Below, in pieces: positions 1 to 8,375 of a stretch of DNA of 50,912 bases. Where the stretch lies: NCBI GenBank assembly GCA_905618895.1, contig CAJQTA010000044.1, positions 1 to 50,912 on the forward strand. The letters are read 5' to 3'. Source of the DNA: an uncultured Candidatus Pelagibacter sp. GTDB lineage: Bacteria > Pseudomonadota > Alphaproteobacteria > Pelagibacterales > Pelagibacteraceae. A model generated the notes under the pieces. It saw only the letters and a list, made by a program, of their open reading frames with translations. It was not told where the DNA came from and did no database searches. The position numbers and the translations under genes were made by a program. Within the stretch, counting starts at the first letter, position 1. The number at the start of each line of letters is the position of its first letter.

Positions 1-1358
1 TGAATAACAAGAGTTTTAATGATCAAGATTTTAGAGGTTACCAACAAGCAGTTATACCTAAAATTGATGAGAGTTTAGCCTGCACAGATTCAACTACACC
101 CTGTGGAGAGTATCTTCGACGTTATTGGCACCCTGTAGCTTTAACTTCTAAGGTTAGTGAAACCCCTAAATCTATTCGTATTTTAGGTGAAGACTTAGTA
201 ATATTTAAAACCATGAAGGGTAATATAGGCTTAGTTCATAAAGCCTGTCCCCACAGAAGAGCTTCAATGGTTTATGGAAAAACTGAAGAAAGAGGTATTA
301 GGTGCTGTTATCATGGTTGGTTGTTCTCTACTGATGGCAAGATTCTTGAAACACCCGGTGAAGATCCCAATTCAATATCAGCAAAAAAAATAAGAGAAAC
401 ATTTAAACTTGGAGCCTATCCTGTAATTGAATTTAATGGTTTGGTATTTTCTTATTTAGGACCAATGGATAAAATACCAGAATTTCCACATTATGATTCA
501 TTTGCAATACCGGGCAATACATCTAGTCCTTATCGTATAGATTATAATTGTAATTGGATTCAAGTACTTGATGCAATTATGGATCCTCTCCACACTTCAT
601 TTTTACATGGACAAAGTTCGGGAGTTCAATTTTCTGAGGGCTTTGCGGAAGTAGGTGAAATAGATTTTTATGAAAGAGGAATTCAATACCTGGGCTGCAA
701 TACTAGACGAATAGAGGATAATGTTTGGATTCGAGTGAATGAATTAATTTTACCAAATTTTACTCAAGCAGGTGCAGCTTTTGCAGCAGATGGTACAAAA
801 AGTAGATATTTTGGAAGAAGTTCTTTCACAAGATGGGTAGTACCTATTGATGATCATCATTGTGTAGCTTTAGCATGGGCAAACTTTGGGGATAGAGGAG
901 ATCCGATGGAATATAACAATCAAGAAGGGTTTGAAAAAATTGAAGCTGGCGAAATTGTAAATAGAACTTTAGAAGAAAAGCAAAAAAGTCCTGGAGATAC
1001 AGAGGCAGTAGAAGGGATGGGATCAATTAGCAGTCATAAAGGAGAGCATTTAATGTCAACTGATCGAGGTGTTATGATTTATAGACGAAGAATTAGAAAG
1101 TTAATTAAAAGTTTAAAGGAAGGAAAAGAACCTCCTCAACCACAAAAAATAAAAGGAGAAGTTGTTAGAACCAATGGTCAGGATACAGTATTAAGAGCGC
1201 CAAGAAGAAATAAAAATGATACAGAATTTGTTAAATTAATTTGCTCATCAGTAATGAAAATGCAGTTTGATTTAGAGGATATACCATTAAAAAAACGTGA
1301 TAACGACATCATAAAAAAACTTCATAAAATGGAAAAGAGTGGAAATTTTGACAGATAA
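1..1358 (+). CDS. Rieske [2Fe-2S] non-heme iron oxygenase, alpha-subunit type (5' end at or just outside window)
   Basis: The ORF track starts at Met 213, but the same frame is open from base 3 and already encodes family sequence there (CGEYLRRYWHPVAL). Bases 1-2 are 'tg', so an ATG whose A lies one base outside the window is likely. The Rieske ligands are visible as CPHRRA and CCYHGW, the CxH...CxxH pattern that binds the 2Fe-2S cluster. The mononuclear iron site fits DAIMDPLHTSFLHG (Asp/His/His). The family hydroxylates or demethylates aromatic and quaternary-amine substrates using electrons from a separate reductase, which is not seen here. Substrate is unknown. The 3' end overlaps the next gene by 20 bases, suggesting co-transcription with the dehydrogenase. 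Confidence 0.85.
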   Translation, partial: NNKSFNDQDFRGYQQAVIPKIDESLACTDSTTPCGEYLRRYWHPVALTSKVSETPKSIRILGEDLVIFKTMKGNIGLVHKACPHRRASMVYGKTEERGIRCCYHGWLFSTDGKILETPGEDPNSISAKKIRETFKLGAYPVIEFNGLVFSYLGPMDKIPEFPHYDSFAIPGNTSSPYRIDYNCNWIQVLDAIMDPLHTSFLHGQSSGVQFSEGFAEVGEIDFYERGIQYLGCNTRRIEDNVWIRVNELILPNFTQAGAAFAADGTKSRYFGRSSFTRWVVPIDDHHCVALAWANFGDRGDPMEYNNQEGFEKIEAGEIVNRTLEEKQKSPGDTEAVEGMGSISSHKGEHLMSTDRGVMIYRRRIRKLIKSLKEGKEPPQPQKIKGEVVRTNGQDTVLRAPRRNKNDTEFVKLICSSVMKMQFDLEDIPLKKRDNDIIKKLHKMEKSGNFDR

Positions 1359-2376
1359 TAAAAAGATTAAAATTCATATTAAAAATAACCATGGACGTTC
1401 TGGTAGTTTTCCGTGTGATTTAGAAGGAGAAAAAAATTTCACTATAACTAAAGAGCATCTTGATAAAGCTTTAGAAAATGAAACTACAATAAAAAAACAA
1501 GTAGAGTTTTTTATTGATTGGGATGAAGATAATTTTAACTCATCTATGTCTAGTTCAAAAATTTTACTTACTTATGATTTTCCAACATCAAATCTTGAAA
1601 AAATTGCTCCCAATTTAAAATGGATTCATTGTACAGCCGCAGGTGTAGAGCATTTATCTCCTTTTAGTTGGGCATCTAAGGAACTAATAATAACTAATAG
1701 TAGTGGTGTTCACGCCAAGAAGGCAGGTGAGTATGGGTTAATGAGTGTATTAATGCTGCAAAATCATATGCCCAGAATTATTACAAACCAAAAAAATAAA
1801 GAATTTGTATCATTATTTAGTAATCCAATTGTAGGAAAAAATATTGTTCTTGTTGGTACAGGTTCTTTAGGGTCTTCAATGGCTAAACTTGTAGAGCCAC
1901 TTGGCGCCAATATTATAGGTGTAAATAAAAAAGGAAAACCCGTAGAAGGCTGTTCTAAAGTCATAACAATCGAAAAAATAGACACAGTACTTCCAAAAGC
2001 AGATATTTTATATCTTGCGTTACCAGAAACTTCAGAGACAAAAAATTTGATTAATAGAAAAAGATTAGACTTACTAAAACCAACTTGTGGAATTGTAAAT
2101 ATTGGTCGCCAATCAGTCTTGGATTACGATGCATTATGTGAAAAACTTAATAAAAAAGAGATAGCAGCTGCAATACTTGATGTTTTTACACCAGAACCAA
2201 TAGATAAAAACTCTAAACTTTGGCACACACCCAATCTTGTTATTACACCACACGTATCTTCTGATGATAATGGAAATTATGTAAAAATGACTCTTGATTT
2301 ATTTGTAAAAAATTTAAAACTTTTTATAGAGAATAAAGAATTAGAAAATCAGATAGATAAAAATCTAGGTTATTAA
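1339..2376 (+). CDS. D-isomer-specific 2-hydroxyacid dehydrogenase, NAD(P)-binding
   Basis: The 345-aa protein has the expected length. The nucleotide-binding loop is VLVGTGSLGSSMAKL (GxGxxG) near residues 170-185. The C-terminal catalytic region NIGRQSVLDYDAL ... DVFTPEPI ... TPHVSS keeps the Arg, the Glu and the His of the family. The assigned start is GTG at 1339, inside the upstream Rieske gene; a start slightly downstream cannot be excluded because there is no clear Shine-Dalgarno. It would reduce a 2-keto acid or oxidise a D-2-hydroxyacid in the cytoplasm; the substrate cannot be read from sequence. Pairing with an oxygenase suggests a small catabolic unit. Its TAA stop shares the palindrome TTAA with the convergent cyclophilin gene. 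Confidence 0.85.
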   Translation: MEILTDNKKIKIHIKNNHGRSGSFPCDLEGEKNFTITKEHLDKALENETTIKKQVEFFIDWDEDNFNSSMSSSKILLTYDFPTSNLEKIAPNLKWIHCTAAGVEHLSPFSWASKELIITNSSGVHAKKAGEYGLMSVLMLQNHMPRIITNQKNKEFVSLFSNPIVGKNIVLVGTGSLGSSMAKLVEPLGANIIGVNKKGKPVEGCSKVITIEKIDTVLPKADILYLALPETSETKNLINRKRLDLLKPTCGIVNIGRQSVLDYDALCEKLNKKEIAAAILDVFTPEPIDKNSKLWHTPNLVITPHVSSDDNGNYVKMTLDLFVKNLKLFIENKELENQIDKNLGY

Positions 2377-3017
2377 TTGAACATCTTAAAAGTATTAATA
2401 AAGTCTGGTCTCAAAACATATTCAGAGTTATCTAAATATTTAAGTTTTTTTAAAACCTGTAACCCATAAATAACTTTACCAACAGGTGTATATTCACCTT
2501 CAAATAAAGGTTCGTCTTGAAGGGTTATAAAAAATTGACTATCTTCTGTATCATTTTTAAAAGTCCTAGCCAAACCAACACTTCCTTTTGTATATTTAAA
2601 TTCTCCATCCAATTCAGACAAGATGGTTCCCAATCCTGACTTACCAGTTCCAATCTTTCCATAATCTAATTTATTTTTTTCACCAAATTCCAAGTCTCCT
2701 GCTTGGACTAATTTATTTTTTATTACTCTATGGAAAGCAACATTGTCATATGCATTTGATTTTATTAAAGTTTTAAATCTTATAACAGCGTTTGGTGAAA
2801 TATTTGGATAAAGTTCAATAATTACATTGCCACACGGTACATTAAGGATTGCTATATTTTCAGGGTTCTTAAAATTAATTTTTTTCGGGTTATGATTCTT
2901 AACAAATAAACATTTGTCTTTGATAACTACAAAAGAAGCTATGACAAAAAATCCGAGCAATATTAAAAAAAGTAGAATAACTTTTTCAGATTGTGAAGCC
3001 TTAATTTTTTTAATCAT
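2373..3017 (-). CDS. Cyclophilin-type peptidyl-prolyl cis-trans isomerase, membrane-anchored or exported
   Basis: Residues about 15-32 form one hydrophobic segment (VILLFLILLGFFVIASFVV) after a short Lys-rich start, consistent with an uncleaved anchor or signal peptide. The rest is a compact bacterial cyclophilin domain: GNVIIELYPNISPNAVIRF, VAFHRVIKNKLVQAGD and SQFFITLQDEPLFEGEYTPVG match the conserved strands, including the FHR active-site motif and the Q-FFI segment. It likely helps fold envelope proteins. It lies 3 bases downstream of the HEXXH gene on the same strand, so the two are probably co-transcribed. The stop overlaps the convergent dehydrogenase by 4 bases. Confidence 0.88.
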   Translation of the reverse strand: MIKKIKASQSEKVILLFLILLGFFVIASFVVIKDKCLFVKNHNPKKINFKNPENIAILNVPCGNVIIELYPNISPNAVIRFKTLIKSNAYDNVAFHRVIKNKLVQAGDLEFGEKNKLDYGKIGTGKSGLGTILSELDGEFKYTKGSVGLARTFKNDTEDSQFFITLQDEPLFEGEYTPVGKVIYGLQVLKKLKYLDNSEYVLRPDFINTFKMFN

Positions 3018-3020
3018 TAA

Positions 3021-3743
3021 TCAAAATTTAAAATTATTATCTATTTTTAGTATATTATTTCTTATAAACGTTATTTTTTTTTGAAGAATTGGATCAAATT
3101 TTGATTTTTTTATCTTAAGCATTAAATGAGAAAATACCTCAGCCATATCTTCTGAAGCAGTTGATTTTGAATACTCTGTTAAAAACCCTTCTGTATTTTT
3201 ATAAGTATCAAGTCCTAATCTTTTAGAGCATGTTGAGCATTCAGCATATGTAAAATTTTTATTATTAAACTTTATCCATTCTTCTTCATTAAAGAAAGAC
3301 TTGTAGCTATCATTAATAACATGAAACACCTCATGATGAATTACTCTCTCAAAATAATTTTCATTAAATTTAACATCTAGTATTAAAGTTTTCATTATGT
3401 TGTCTGGAATACCAGCTGTATTAATTTCAGAAATTGATAAATTCTCACATAAAACAATATATTTAAGATTTATCTTCTTTAAAAAGTTTGCTGAATACCT
3501 ATTAAGATTTTTATTAATTAGTTGGTATTTTTGATCTAAAATTTTCCTATCTGAATTAAAACAAACAATATTTTTTTGAACACCAAGTCTAAATGGTTTT
3601 GACGCATAAAAGTATTTAAGTTTATTTTGAGTTTCTAATTCATAAATTTCTAAATTAGGAATTTTGATTAATTGGTAAATTGTATTTGCCTTAACAGGTA
3701 TAATAAAAACAAAAGCCAACAAAACAACTGTAAATAATCTCAT
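3021..3743 (-). CDS. Secreted protein with HEXXH zinc-metallopeptidase-like motif, function unknown
   Basis: The 240-aa protein begins with a clear signal peptide (MRLFTVVLLAFVFIIPVKA). The middle carries HHEVFHVIND, an HEXXH zinc-binding and catalytic motif. A downstream SEDMAEVFSHLM segment supplies a Glu in the D-x-x-A-E context, which could be the third ligand of a gluzincin-type site. A CSTC pair lies between them. I do not recognise a named family. The motif pair supports a periplasmic metallopeptidase or a relative, but activity is an inference. The downstream neighbour is an exported cyclophilin, so an envelope-protein role would fit. Confidence 0.6.
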   Translation of the reverse strand: MRLFTVVLLAFVFIIPVKANTIYQLIKIPNLEIYELETQNKLKYFYASKPFRLGVQKNIVCFNSDRKILDQKYQLINKNLNRYSANFLKKINLKYIVLCENLSISEINTAGIPDNIMKTLILDVKFNENYFERVIHHEVFHVINDSYKSFFNEEEWIKFNNKNFTYAECSTCSKRLGLDTYKNTEGFLTEYSKSTASEDMAEVFSHLMLKIKKSKFDPILQKKITFIRNNILKIDNNFKF

Positions 3744-3799
3744 CTATTAAATATAGAAGATATTCCAATTCAAGAGAATGTGGTACATTTTATTTATAA

Positions 3800-4765
3800 A
3801 TGAAAAAAGAAAGAAATAAAAACCCAATTCAACCTGTGAGTGGAACTAAAGTACCAAGGTTTGCTGGTCCCTCAACTTTTGCAAGACTGCCAGAATTAAG
3901 AGATGTTGAAAGTTGCGACGTAGCGATTGTTGGGATCCCATTTGATGCTGGTACTAGTTATAGACCTGGAGCAAGATTCGGTCCAATGAGTATTAGACAA
4001 GCATCAAGACACTTAAGAACAAATTATCACCCAAGTTATGATGTTGAGCCCTTTAAAGTTCAGCAGGTTGCAGATGCAGGAGATATTACATGCAACCCAT
4101 TTAATATAGACGAAGCTATAAAACAAATCGAAGTAGGAGCAACAGAACTTTTGAATAAAGTTGGGGGTATTATTAGTTTAGGTGGTGATCATACAATTGC
4201 TCTTCCACTGCTAAGAGCCATAAACAAGATGAATAGTGGACCAGTTGCTTTAGTGCATTTTGATGCACACTTAGATACATGGGATACATATTTTGGTGCG
4301 CCGTATACACATGGAACACCTTTTAGAAGAGCCAGAGAGGAAAATTTATTTTTAGATGATGCTTCAATGCATGTTGGGATTAGAGGGCCTCTTTATAGTA
4401 GGGATGATATTAAAAATGATGAAGAATTTGGTTTTAAAATTATTCATTGTGATGAATTCCAAACTCAAGGTACTGATAAAATAGCCGAAAGAATTAAAAA
4501 AAGAGTTGGAAATAATCCATTATATCTTTCTATCGATATAGATGTTCTAGATCCTGCTTTTGCACCAGGAACGGGCACTCCAGAAATAGCAGGAATGACG
4601 ACTAGAGAAATGGTCAATGTAATAAGAGGCTTATCTGGTTTAAATTTAATTTCAGCAGATGTTGTGGAAGTTTCACCAGCATATGATCATGCCGAAGTTA
4701 CATCTTTAGCAGCAGCAACGATTGTTTATGAGTTAACTAATTTGTTTGCAAAAGTGAAAAGATAA
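3800..4765 (+). CDS. speB: Arginase/agmatinase-family ureohydrolase
   Basis: The 321-aa protein matches agmatinase in length. The binuclear metal site is complete: GGDHTIALPLL, HFDAHLDTWD and SIDIDVLDPAFAPGTGTPE carry the conserved His and Asp ligands. The family hydrolyses a guanidino group to urea plus an amine (agmatine to putrescine is typical). Guanidinobutyrate or guanidine itself are known alternative substrates in this superfamily and cannot be excluded. An aldehyde dehydrogenase begins 14 bases downstream, which would suit oxidation of an aminoaldehyde derived from the released amine. The start is ATG at 3800 with no strong Shine-Dalgarno. Confidence 0.85.
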   Translation: MKKERNKNPIQPVSGTKVPRFAGPSTFARLPELRDVESCDVAIVGIPFDAGTSYRPGARFGPMSIRQASRHLRTNYHPSYDVEPFKVQQVADAGDITCNPFNIDEAIKQIEVGATELLNKVGGIISLGGDHTIALPLLRAINKMNSGPVALVHFDAHLDTWDTYFGAPYTHGTPFRRAREENLFLDDASMHVGIRGPLYSRDDIKNDEEFGFKIIHCDEFQTQGTDKIAERIKKRVGNNPLYLSIDIDVLDPAFAPGTGTPEIAGMTTREMVNVIRGLSGLNLISADVVEVSPAYDHAEVTSLAAATIVYELTNLFAKVKR

Positions 4766-4779
4766 TATAATTTTTAAGA

Positions 4780-6216
4780 ATGTTAGATAAAAAAAAATTT
4801 TACATTAACGGTGAATGGGTTTCTCCAAAAAAACCAAATGATTTAAAAGTAATTGACCCCTCAACAGAAGAAGAATGTGCTGTTATATCCTTAGGCGCAA
4901 TAGAAGATGTAAATGATGCTGTCAGTGCAGCAACAAAAGCATTTGAAACTTGGGCATTTTCAAAAAAAGAAGAAAGATTAAAATACCTGGAAGATTTGTA
5001 TAAAGTTTATAAAAAAAGATGGTCAGATATGGCTAAAGCTATTTCTCTTGAAATGGGATCACCTATTGATTTTTCAACACAGTTACAAGCAGGAACTGGA
5101 GCAAGTCATATAAAGTCTTATATAAAAGTTTTAAAAGAATACACATTTGAAGCAAAATTAGGAGAACACGCCCTTAACAATAATATTATCCGTGAGCCAA
5201 AAGGGGTTTGTGCGTTAATTACACCATGGAATTGGCCAATGAATCAAACTTGTTTAAAAGTAATCCCAGCAATAGCAGCTGGCTGTACAATGGTACTTAA
5301 GCCATCTGAAATAGCACCACTATCATCAATAATATTAGCAGAGATGATTGATGAAATTAAATTACCAAAAGGTGTATTCAATTTAATTAATGGAGATGGG
5401 GCGGTTACTGGCAATGCACTCACAAGCCACCCTGATGTAAATATGATTTCATTTACAGGATCAACTAGAGCAGGTGCCTTAATTTCTAAAAATGCAGCAA
5501 GTGACTTTAAAAGAGTTAGTTTAGAACTTGGTGGAAAAGGAGCAAACATTATATTTAAAGATGCTGATGCTGAAGCAGTTGAAAGAGGTGCTTTAAGATG
5601 TTTTAGAAATACAGGTCAATCTTGTAATGCACCAACAAGAATGTTGGTTGAAAAATCAATTTATGACGAGACTGTTGAAAGAGTAAAAAATTTCGCAAAT
5701 TCAATGAAAGTTGATATTGCATCAAAAGAAGGTGATCACATTGGACCTGTAGTTTCAAAAACACAATTTGACAAGATTCAAGCATTAATTCAAGCAGGTA
5801 TTGATGAGGGTGCTAAATTAGTAGCTGGTGGTACTGGAAAACCCGATGGATTAGACAAAGGTTATTTTGTTAAGCCCACTGCATTTGCTGATGTTAATAA
5901 TCAAATGCAAATTGCAAGAACGGAAATATTTGGTCCTGTTTTATCAATTATACCTTTTGAAACAGAAGAAGAGGCTATCGCTATTACTAACGATACCCCT
6001 TATGGATTGCTAAACTTTATTCAAACTCAAGATCAAGAAAAAGCCAATAGAGTTGCTAGAAAATTAAGATCTGGAATGGTTGATATTAATGGTGCTGGCT
6101 TAGCACCAGATGCACCATTTGGTGGATATAAACATTCAGGGATTGGAAGAGAAGCTGGTAAATTAGGCTTAGAGGAATATTTAGAAGTTAAAGTAGTAAG
6201 TGGTTGGAACGATTAA
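4780..6216 (+). CDS. NAD(P)+-dependent aldehyde dehydrogenase
   Basis: The 478-aa protein has the whole aldehyde dehydrogenase fold. Visible are ITPWNWPMNQ (cofactor region), SFTGSTRAG, the catalytic general base in ELGGKGANIIF, the nucleophile in NTGQSCNAPTRM (Cys), and EIFGPVLSIIPF. It oxidises an aldehyde to its acid in the cytoplasm. The adjacency to the ureohydrolase suggests a 4-aminobutyraldehyde or guanidinobutyraldehyde-type substrate, which is inference only. Its stop codon lies in a TTAA shared with the convergent argE-like gene. Confidence 0.9.
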   Translation: MLDKKKFYINGEWVSPKKPNDLKVIDPSTEEECAVISLGAIEDVNDAVSAATKAFETWAFSKKEERLKYLEDLYKVYKKRWSDMAKAISLEMGSPIDFSTQLQAGTGASHIKSYIKVLKEYTFEAKLGEHALNNNIIREPKGVCALITPWNWPMNQTCLKVIPAIAAGCTMVLKPSEIAPLSSIILAEMIDEIKLPKGVFNLINGDGAVTGNALTSHPDVNMISFTGSTRAGALISKNAASDFKRVSLELGGKGANIIFKDADAEAVERGALRCFRNTGQSCNAPTRMLVEKSIYDETVERVKNFANSMKVDIASKEGDHIGPVVSKTQFDKIQALIQAGIDEGAKLVAGGTGKPDGLDKGYFVKPTAFADVNNQMQIARTEIFGPVLSIIPFETEEEAIAITNDTPYGLLNFIQTQDQEKANRVARKLRSGMVDINGAGLAPDAPFGGYKHSGIGREAGKLGLEEYLEVKVVSGWND

Positions 6217-7412
6217 TCAACAATCGATTTATTTTTTATACCCTCAAGCAGGTTTAAACATTTTTTCAATTCGTCAAGAATTATAAATTCATCAATTTTG
6301 TGTGCTTGTTCAATTGAACCTGGTCCACAAACCACAGTACTTATGCCTATCTGTTGGAATAAGCCTGCTTCAGTTCCAAAAGACACAACCTCTCTAGAGT
6401 TATCGCCTGTAAGACTTGAAACGAATTCACAAGCATTTGATTTTTCAACTCTATCAAAGCCCACAACTTCACCAATTATATCTTTTTTGATAGAAGAGTT
6501 TGGAAAAACTTTTTTCATATCAGGTAAAAGGATTTCATTTGCATATTTATCCAATTCTGAATTTAAAAATATCCCATCTTCCTTAACAACTGGCCTAGTT
6601 TCCCAATTAACATGACATTTATCTGCTATTACATTGTGTGCTATACCACCAAAAACTCCACCTATTGAAAGTGTCGAATGAGGCGGATCAAAGATTGAGT
6701 CTTTAGGGGATCTTTTTTTTAGCTCTTCTCTTAATTCAATTAATTTATTTACATATCTAGAAGCGTACTCAACAGCACTAACTCCTTTGTGAGGAGCAGA
6801 ACTATGTCCTGCTAAACCTTCAAAATAAGTTGTGTATTCGTAACACCCTTTATGAGCATCAATAATTTTCATATTAGTTGGTTCGCCAATAATACAAATT
6901 CCATCTTTAATTCCTCTTTCTTTTAATTCTTTGATTAAAATTGGAGCTCCTATGCAAGCAGTTTCTTCATCAAAAGTGTAAGAAAAATGAATATCTCTAT
7001 CTAAATTTGCTTTTGCATAAAGTGGTGCAAATGCCAATGTACAAGCAATAAAACCTTTCATGTCACAAGCACCTCTACCAAAAAGTTTATCATTTTTTAC
7101 TGTTGCTATAAATGGATCTGTACTCCATCCTTTTGAAACGGGCACCACATCTGTATGACCAGATAGAATTATTGGTTTTTTATCATTAGAGTGTTTAGCT
7201 TTTAATGTTGCGAACAGATTGACTCTTTTTTTTTCATCATCAAAAGTTTTAAATGAAGTTGCACCTAGTTTTTTTAGAATTTCATCACAATAATTAATTA
7301 AAGAGCTATTATCTTCCCCAGATATTGTTTTGAAACTAATTAAATCAGTTAAAATTTTAACTGAATTATTAAATAATTGATCTGAACTATTTTCTGTACT
7401 CATAAATAACAT
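6213..7412 (-). CDS. argE: Acetylornithine deacetylase (ArgE-type M20 metallopeptidase)
   Basis: The 399-aa protein shows M20 hallmarks: SGHTDVVPVSKGWSTDPF with the first metal-binding His/Asp, GRGACDMKGFIAC with the bridging Asp, FDEETACIGAP with the catalytic Glu, and a late GPGSIEQAHKIDEF. The GRGxxDMKG wording and total length fit ArgE better than DapE, although M20 substrate calls are imprecise. ArgE releases ornithine and acetate from N-acetylornithine in arginine synthesis. The start at 7412 (MLFMSTENS) could instead be Met 4 at 7403. Only 18-27 bases separate it from the divergent csaA. Confidence 0.8.
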   Translation of the reverse strand: MLFMSTENSSDQLFNNSVKILTDLISFKTISGEDNSSLINYCDEILKKLGATSFKTFDDEKKRVNLFATLKAKHSNDKKPIILSGHTDVVPVSKGWSTDPFIATVKNDKLFGRGACDMKGFIACTLAFAPLYAKANLDRDIHFSYTFDEETACIGAPILIKELKERGIKDGICIIGEPTNMKIIDAHKGCYEYTTYFEGLAGHSSAPHKGVSAVEYASRYVNKLIELREELKKRSPKDSIFDPPHSTLSIGGVFGGIAHNVIADKCHVNWETRPVVKEDGIFLNSELDKYANEILLPDMKKVFPNSSIKKDIIGEVVGFDRVEKSNACEFVSSLTGDNSREVVSFGTEAGLFQQIGISTVVCGPGSIEQAHKIDEFIILDELKKCLNLLEGIKNKSIVD

Positions 7413-7430
7413 CTATTATATATTAAATAT

Positions 7431-7772
7431 ATGAAAGAACAAATAACCTATAATGATTTTGACAAAGTTGATATTAGAGTTGGAACTGTAGTATCTATAA
7501 AAAAAAATGAAAAAGCACGAAAACCTTCTTTAGTTATCGAAGTAGATTTTGGAAAAGAAATTGGAATTAAACAGTCTTCAGCTCAAATAACACATTATTA
7601 TAATGAAGAAAATTTAAAAGGAAAACAGGTTGTGGGTGTCTGCAACTTTCCTGAAAAAAATATTGCAGGGGTTATATCGCAAGTTCTCATTTTAGGATCA
7701 ATTGACAGTGAAGGAAAAGTTACATTACTTCATCCATCACAAAAATCTGAGAATGGTCTTCCTATAGCTTAA
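7431..7772 (+). CDS. csaA: CsaA-type tRNA-binding (EMAP/OB-fold) protein
   Basis: The 113-aa protein is a complete stand-alone tRNA-binding OB-fold domain, as in CsaA. FDKVDIRVGTVVSI opens the barrel, followed by KQSSAQITHYY and VVGVCNFPEKNIAGVISQVL, and the end has the usual VTLLHPS. CsaA is reported as a homodimeric chaperone-like tRNA binder in bacteria. It heads a run of closely packed plus-strand genes (6 bases to lysE-like, 6 more to acnA). There is no recognisable Shine-Dalgarno before the ATG. Confidence 0.88.
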   Translation: MKEQITYNDFDKVDIRVGTVVSIKKNEKARKPSLVIEVDFGKEIGIKQSSAQITHYYNEENLKGKQVVGVCNFPEKNIAGVISQVLILGSIDSEGKVTLLHPSQKSENGLPIA

Positions 7773-7778
7773 TTTTTT

Positions 7779-8369
7779 ATGCACCCAGAATTATTACTAT
7801 TAATAGGAATCTCTTTATCTTTAGGATTTACACCAGGTCCAAATAATGCTGTTGCAGCATACTCAGGTTTTAATTTTGGTATTAGAAAAACATTACCATT
7901 AATTTTAGGAGTTGGTTTTGGCTACACAACATTAATTATACTAATTAATTTTGTTTTAATATCAACTTTTAAAAACTATCCAATCATACAGGAGACTATT
8001 AGAGTTCTTGGAACATTTTTTTTAATTTATCTATCTTATAAAATTTCATTTTCAAAAAATTTTTCAGATGGGAAAACAGAAAATCCAATAAAGTTTTTTG
8101 ATAAATTTATATTTCAGTTTATAAATCCAAAAGGAGTAATGGCTGGTGTTACATTAAGTTCAAATTTTGTCGAACAAGGAGAAAACTATTTGAATCATTC
8201 TATTTGGGTTATTGTAGTTTGTGGTGTAACAGCATTTTTAAGTATCACTTCATGGACATTTTTAGGCAAGTTTTTAAGGAAATTTGCTACAAATAATAAT
8301 TTTATTAAACGATTTAATTATGCTATGTCATTGCTACTTATCTTTTGTATAATAGGGTTCTACATCTAA
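7779..8369 (+). CDS. LysE/RhtB-family amino-acid exporter
   Basis: The 196-aa protein is a hydrophobic membrane protein of the LysE family size with about six segments. The N-terminal signature GFTPGPNNAVAAYSGFNFG matches the family GxxPGPxx motif, and the later FINPKGVMAG segment is also typical. It would export an amino acid or related small molecule. The substrate is not predictable. It starts 6 bases after csaA and ends 6 bases before acnA, so it belongs to that transcription unit. Confidence 0.85.
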   Translation: MHPELLLLIGISLSLGFTPGPNNAVAAYSGFNFGIRKTLPLILGVGFGYTTLIILINFVLISTFKNYPIIQETIRVLGTFFLIYLSYKISFSKNFSDGKTENPIKFFDKFIFQFINPKGVMAGVTLSSNFVEQGENYLNHSIWVIVVCGVTAFLSITSWTFLGKFLRKFATNNNFIKRFNYAMSLLLIFCIIGFYI

Positions 8370-8375
8370 AACTAA

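Noticed and set aside
5244-5549. 101-aa minus-strand ORF inside the aldehyde dehydrogenase gene
   Set aside because: Fully contained antisense to a conserved enzyme; no independent support.
6298-6615. 105-aa plus-strand ORF opposite argE
   Set aside because: Antisense shadow of a conserved M20 enzyme.
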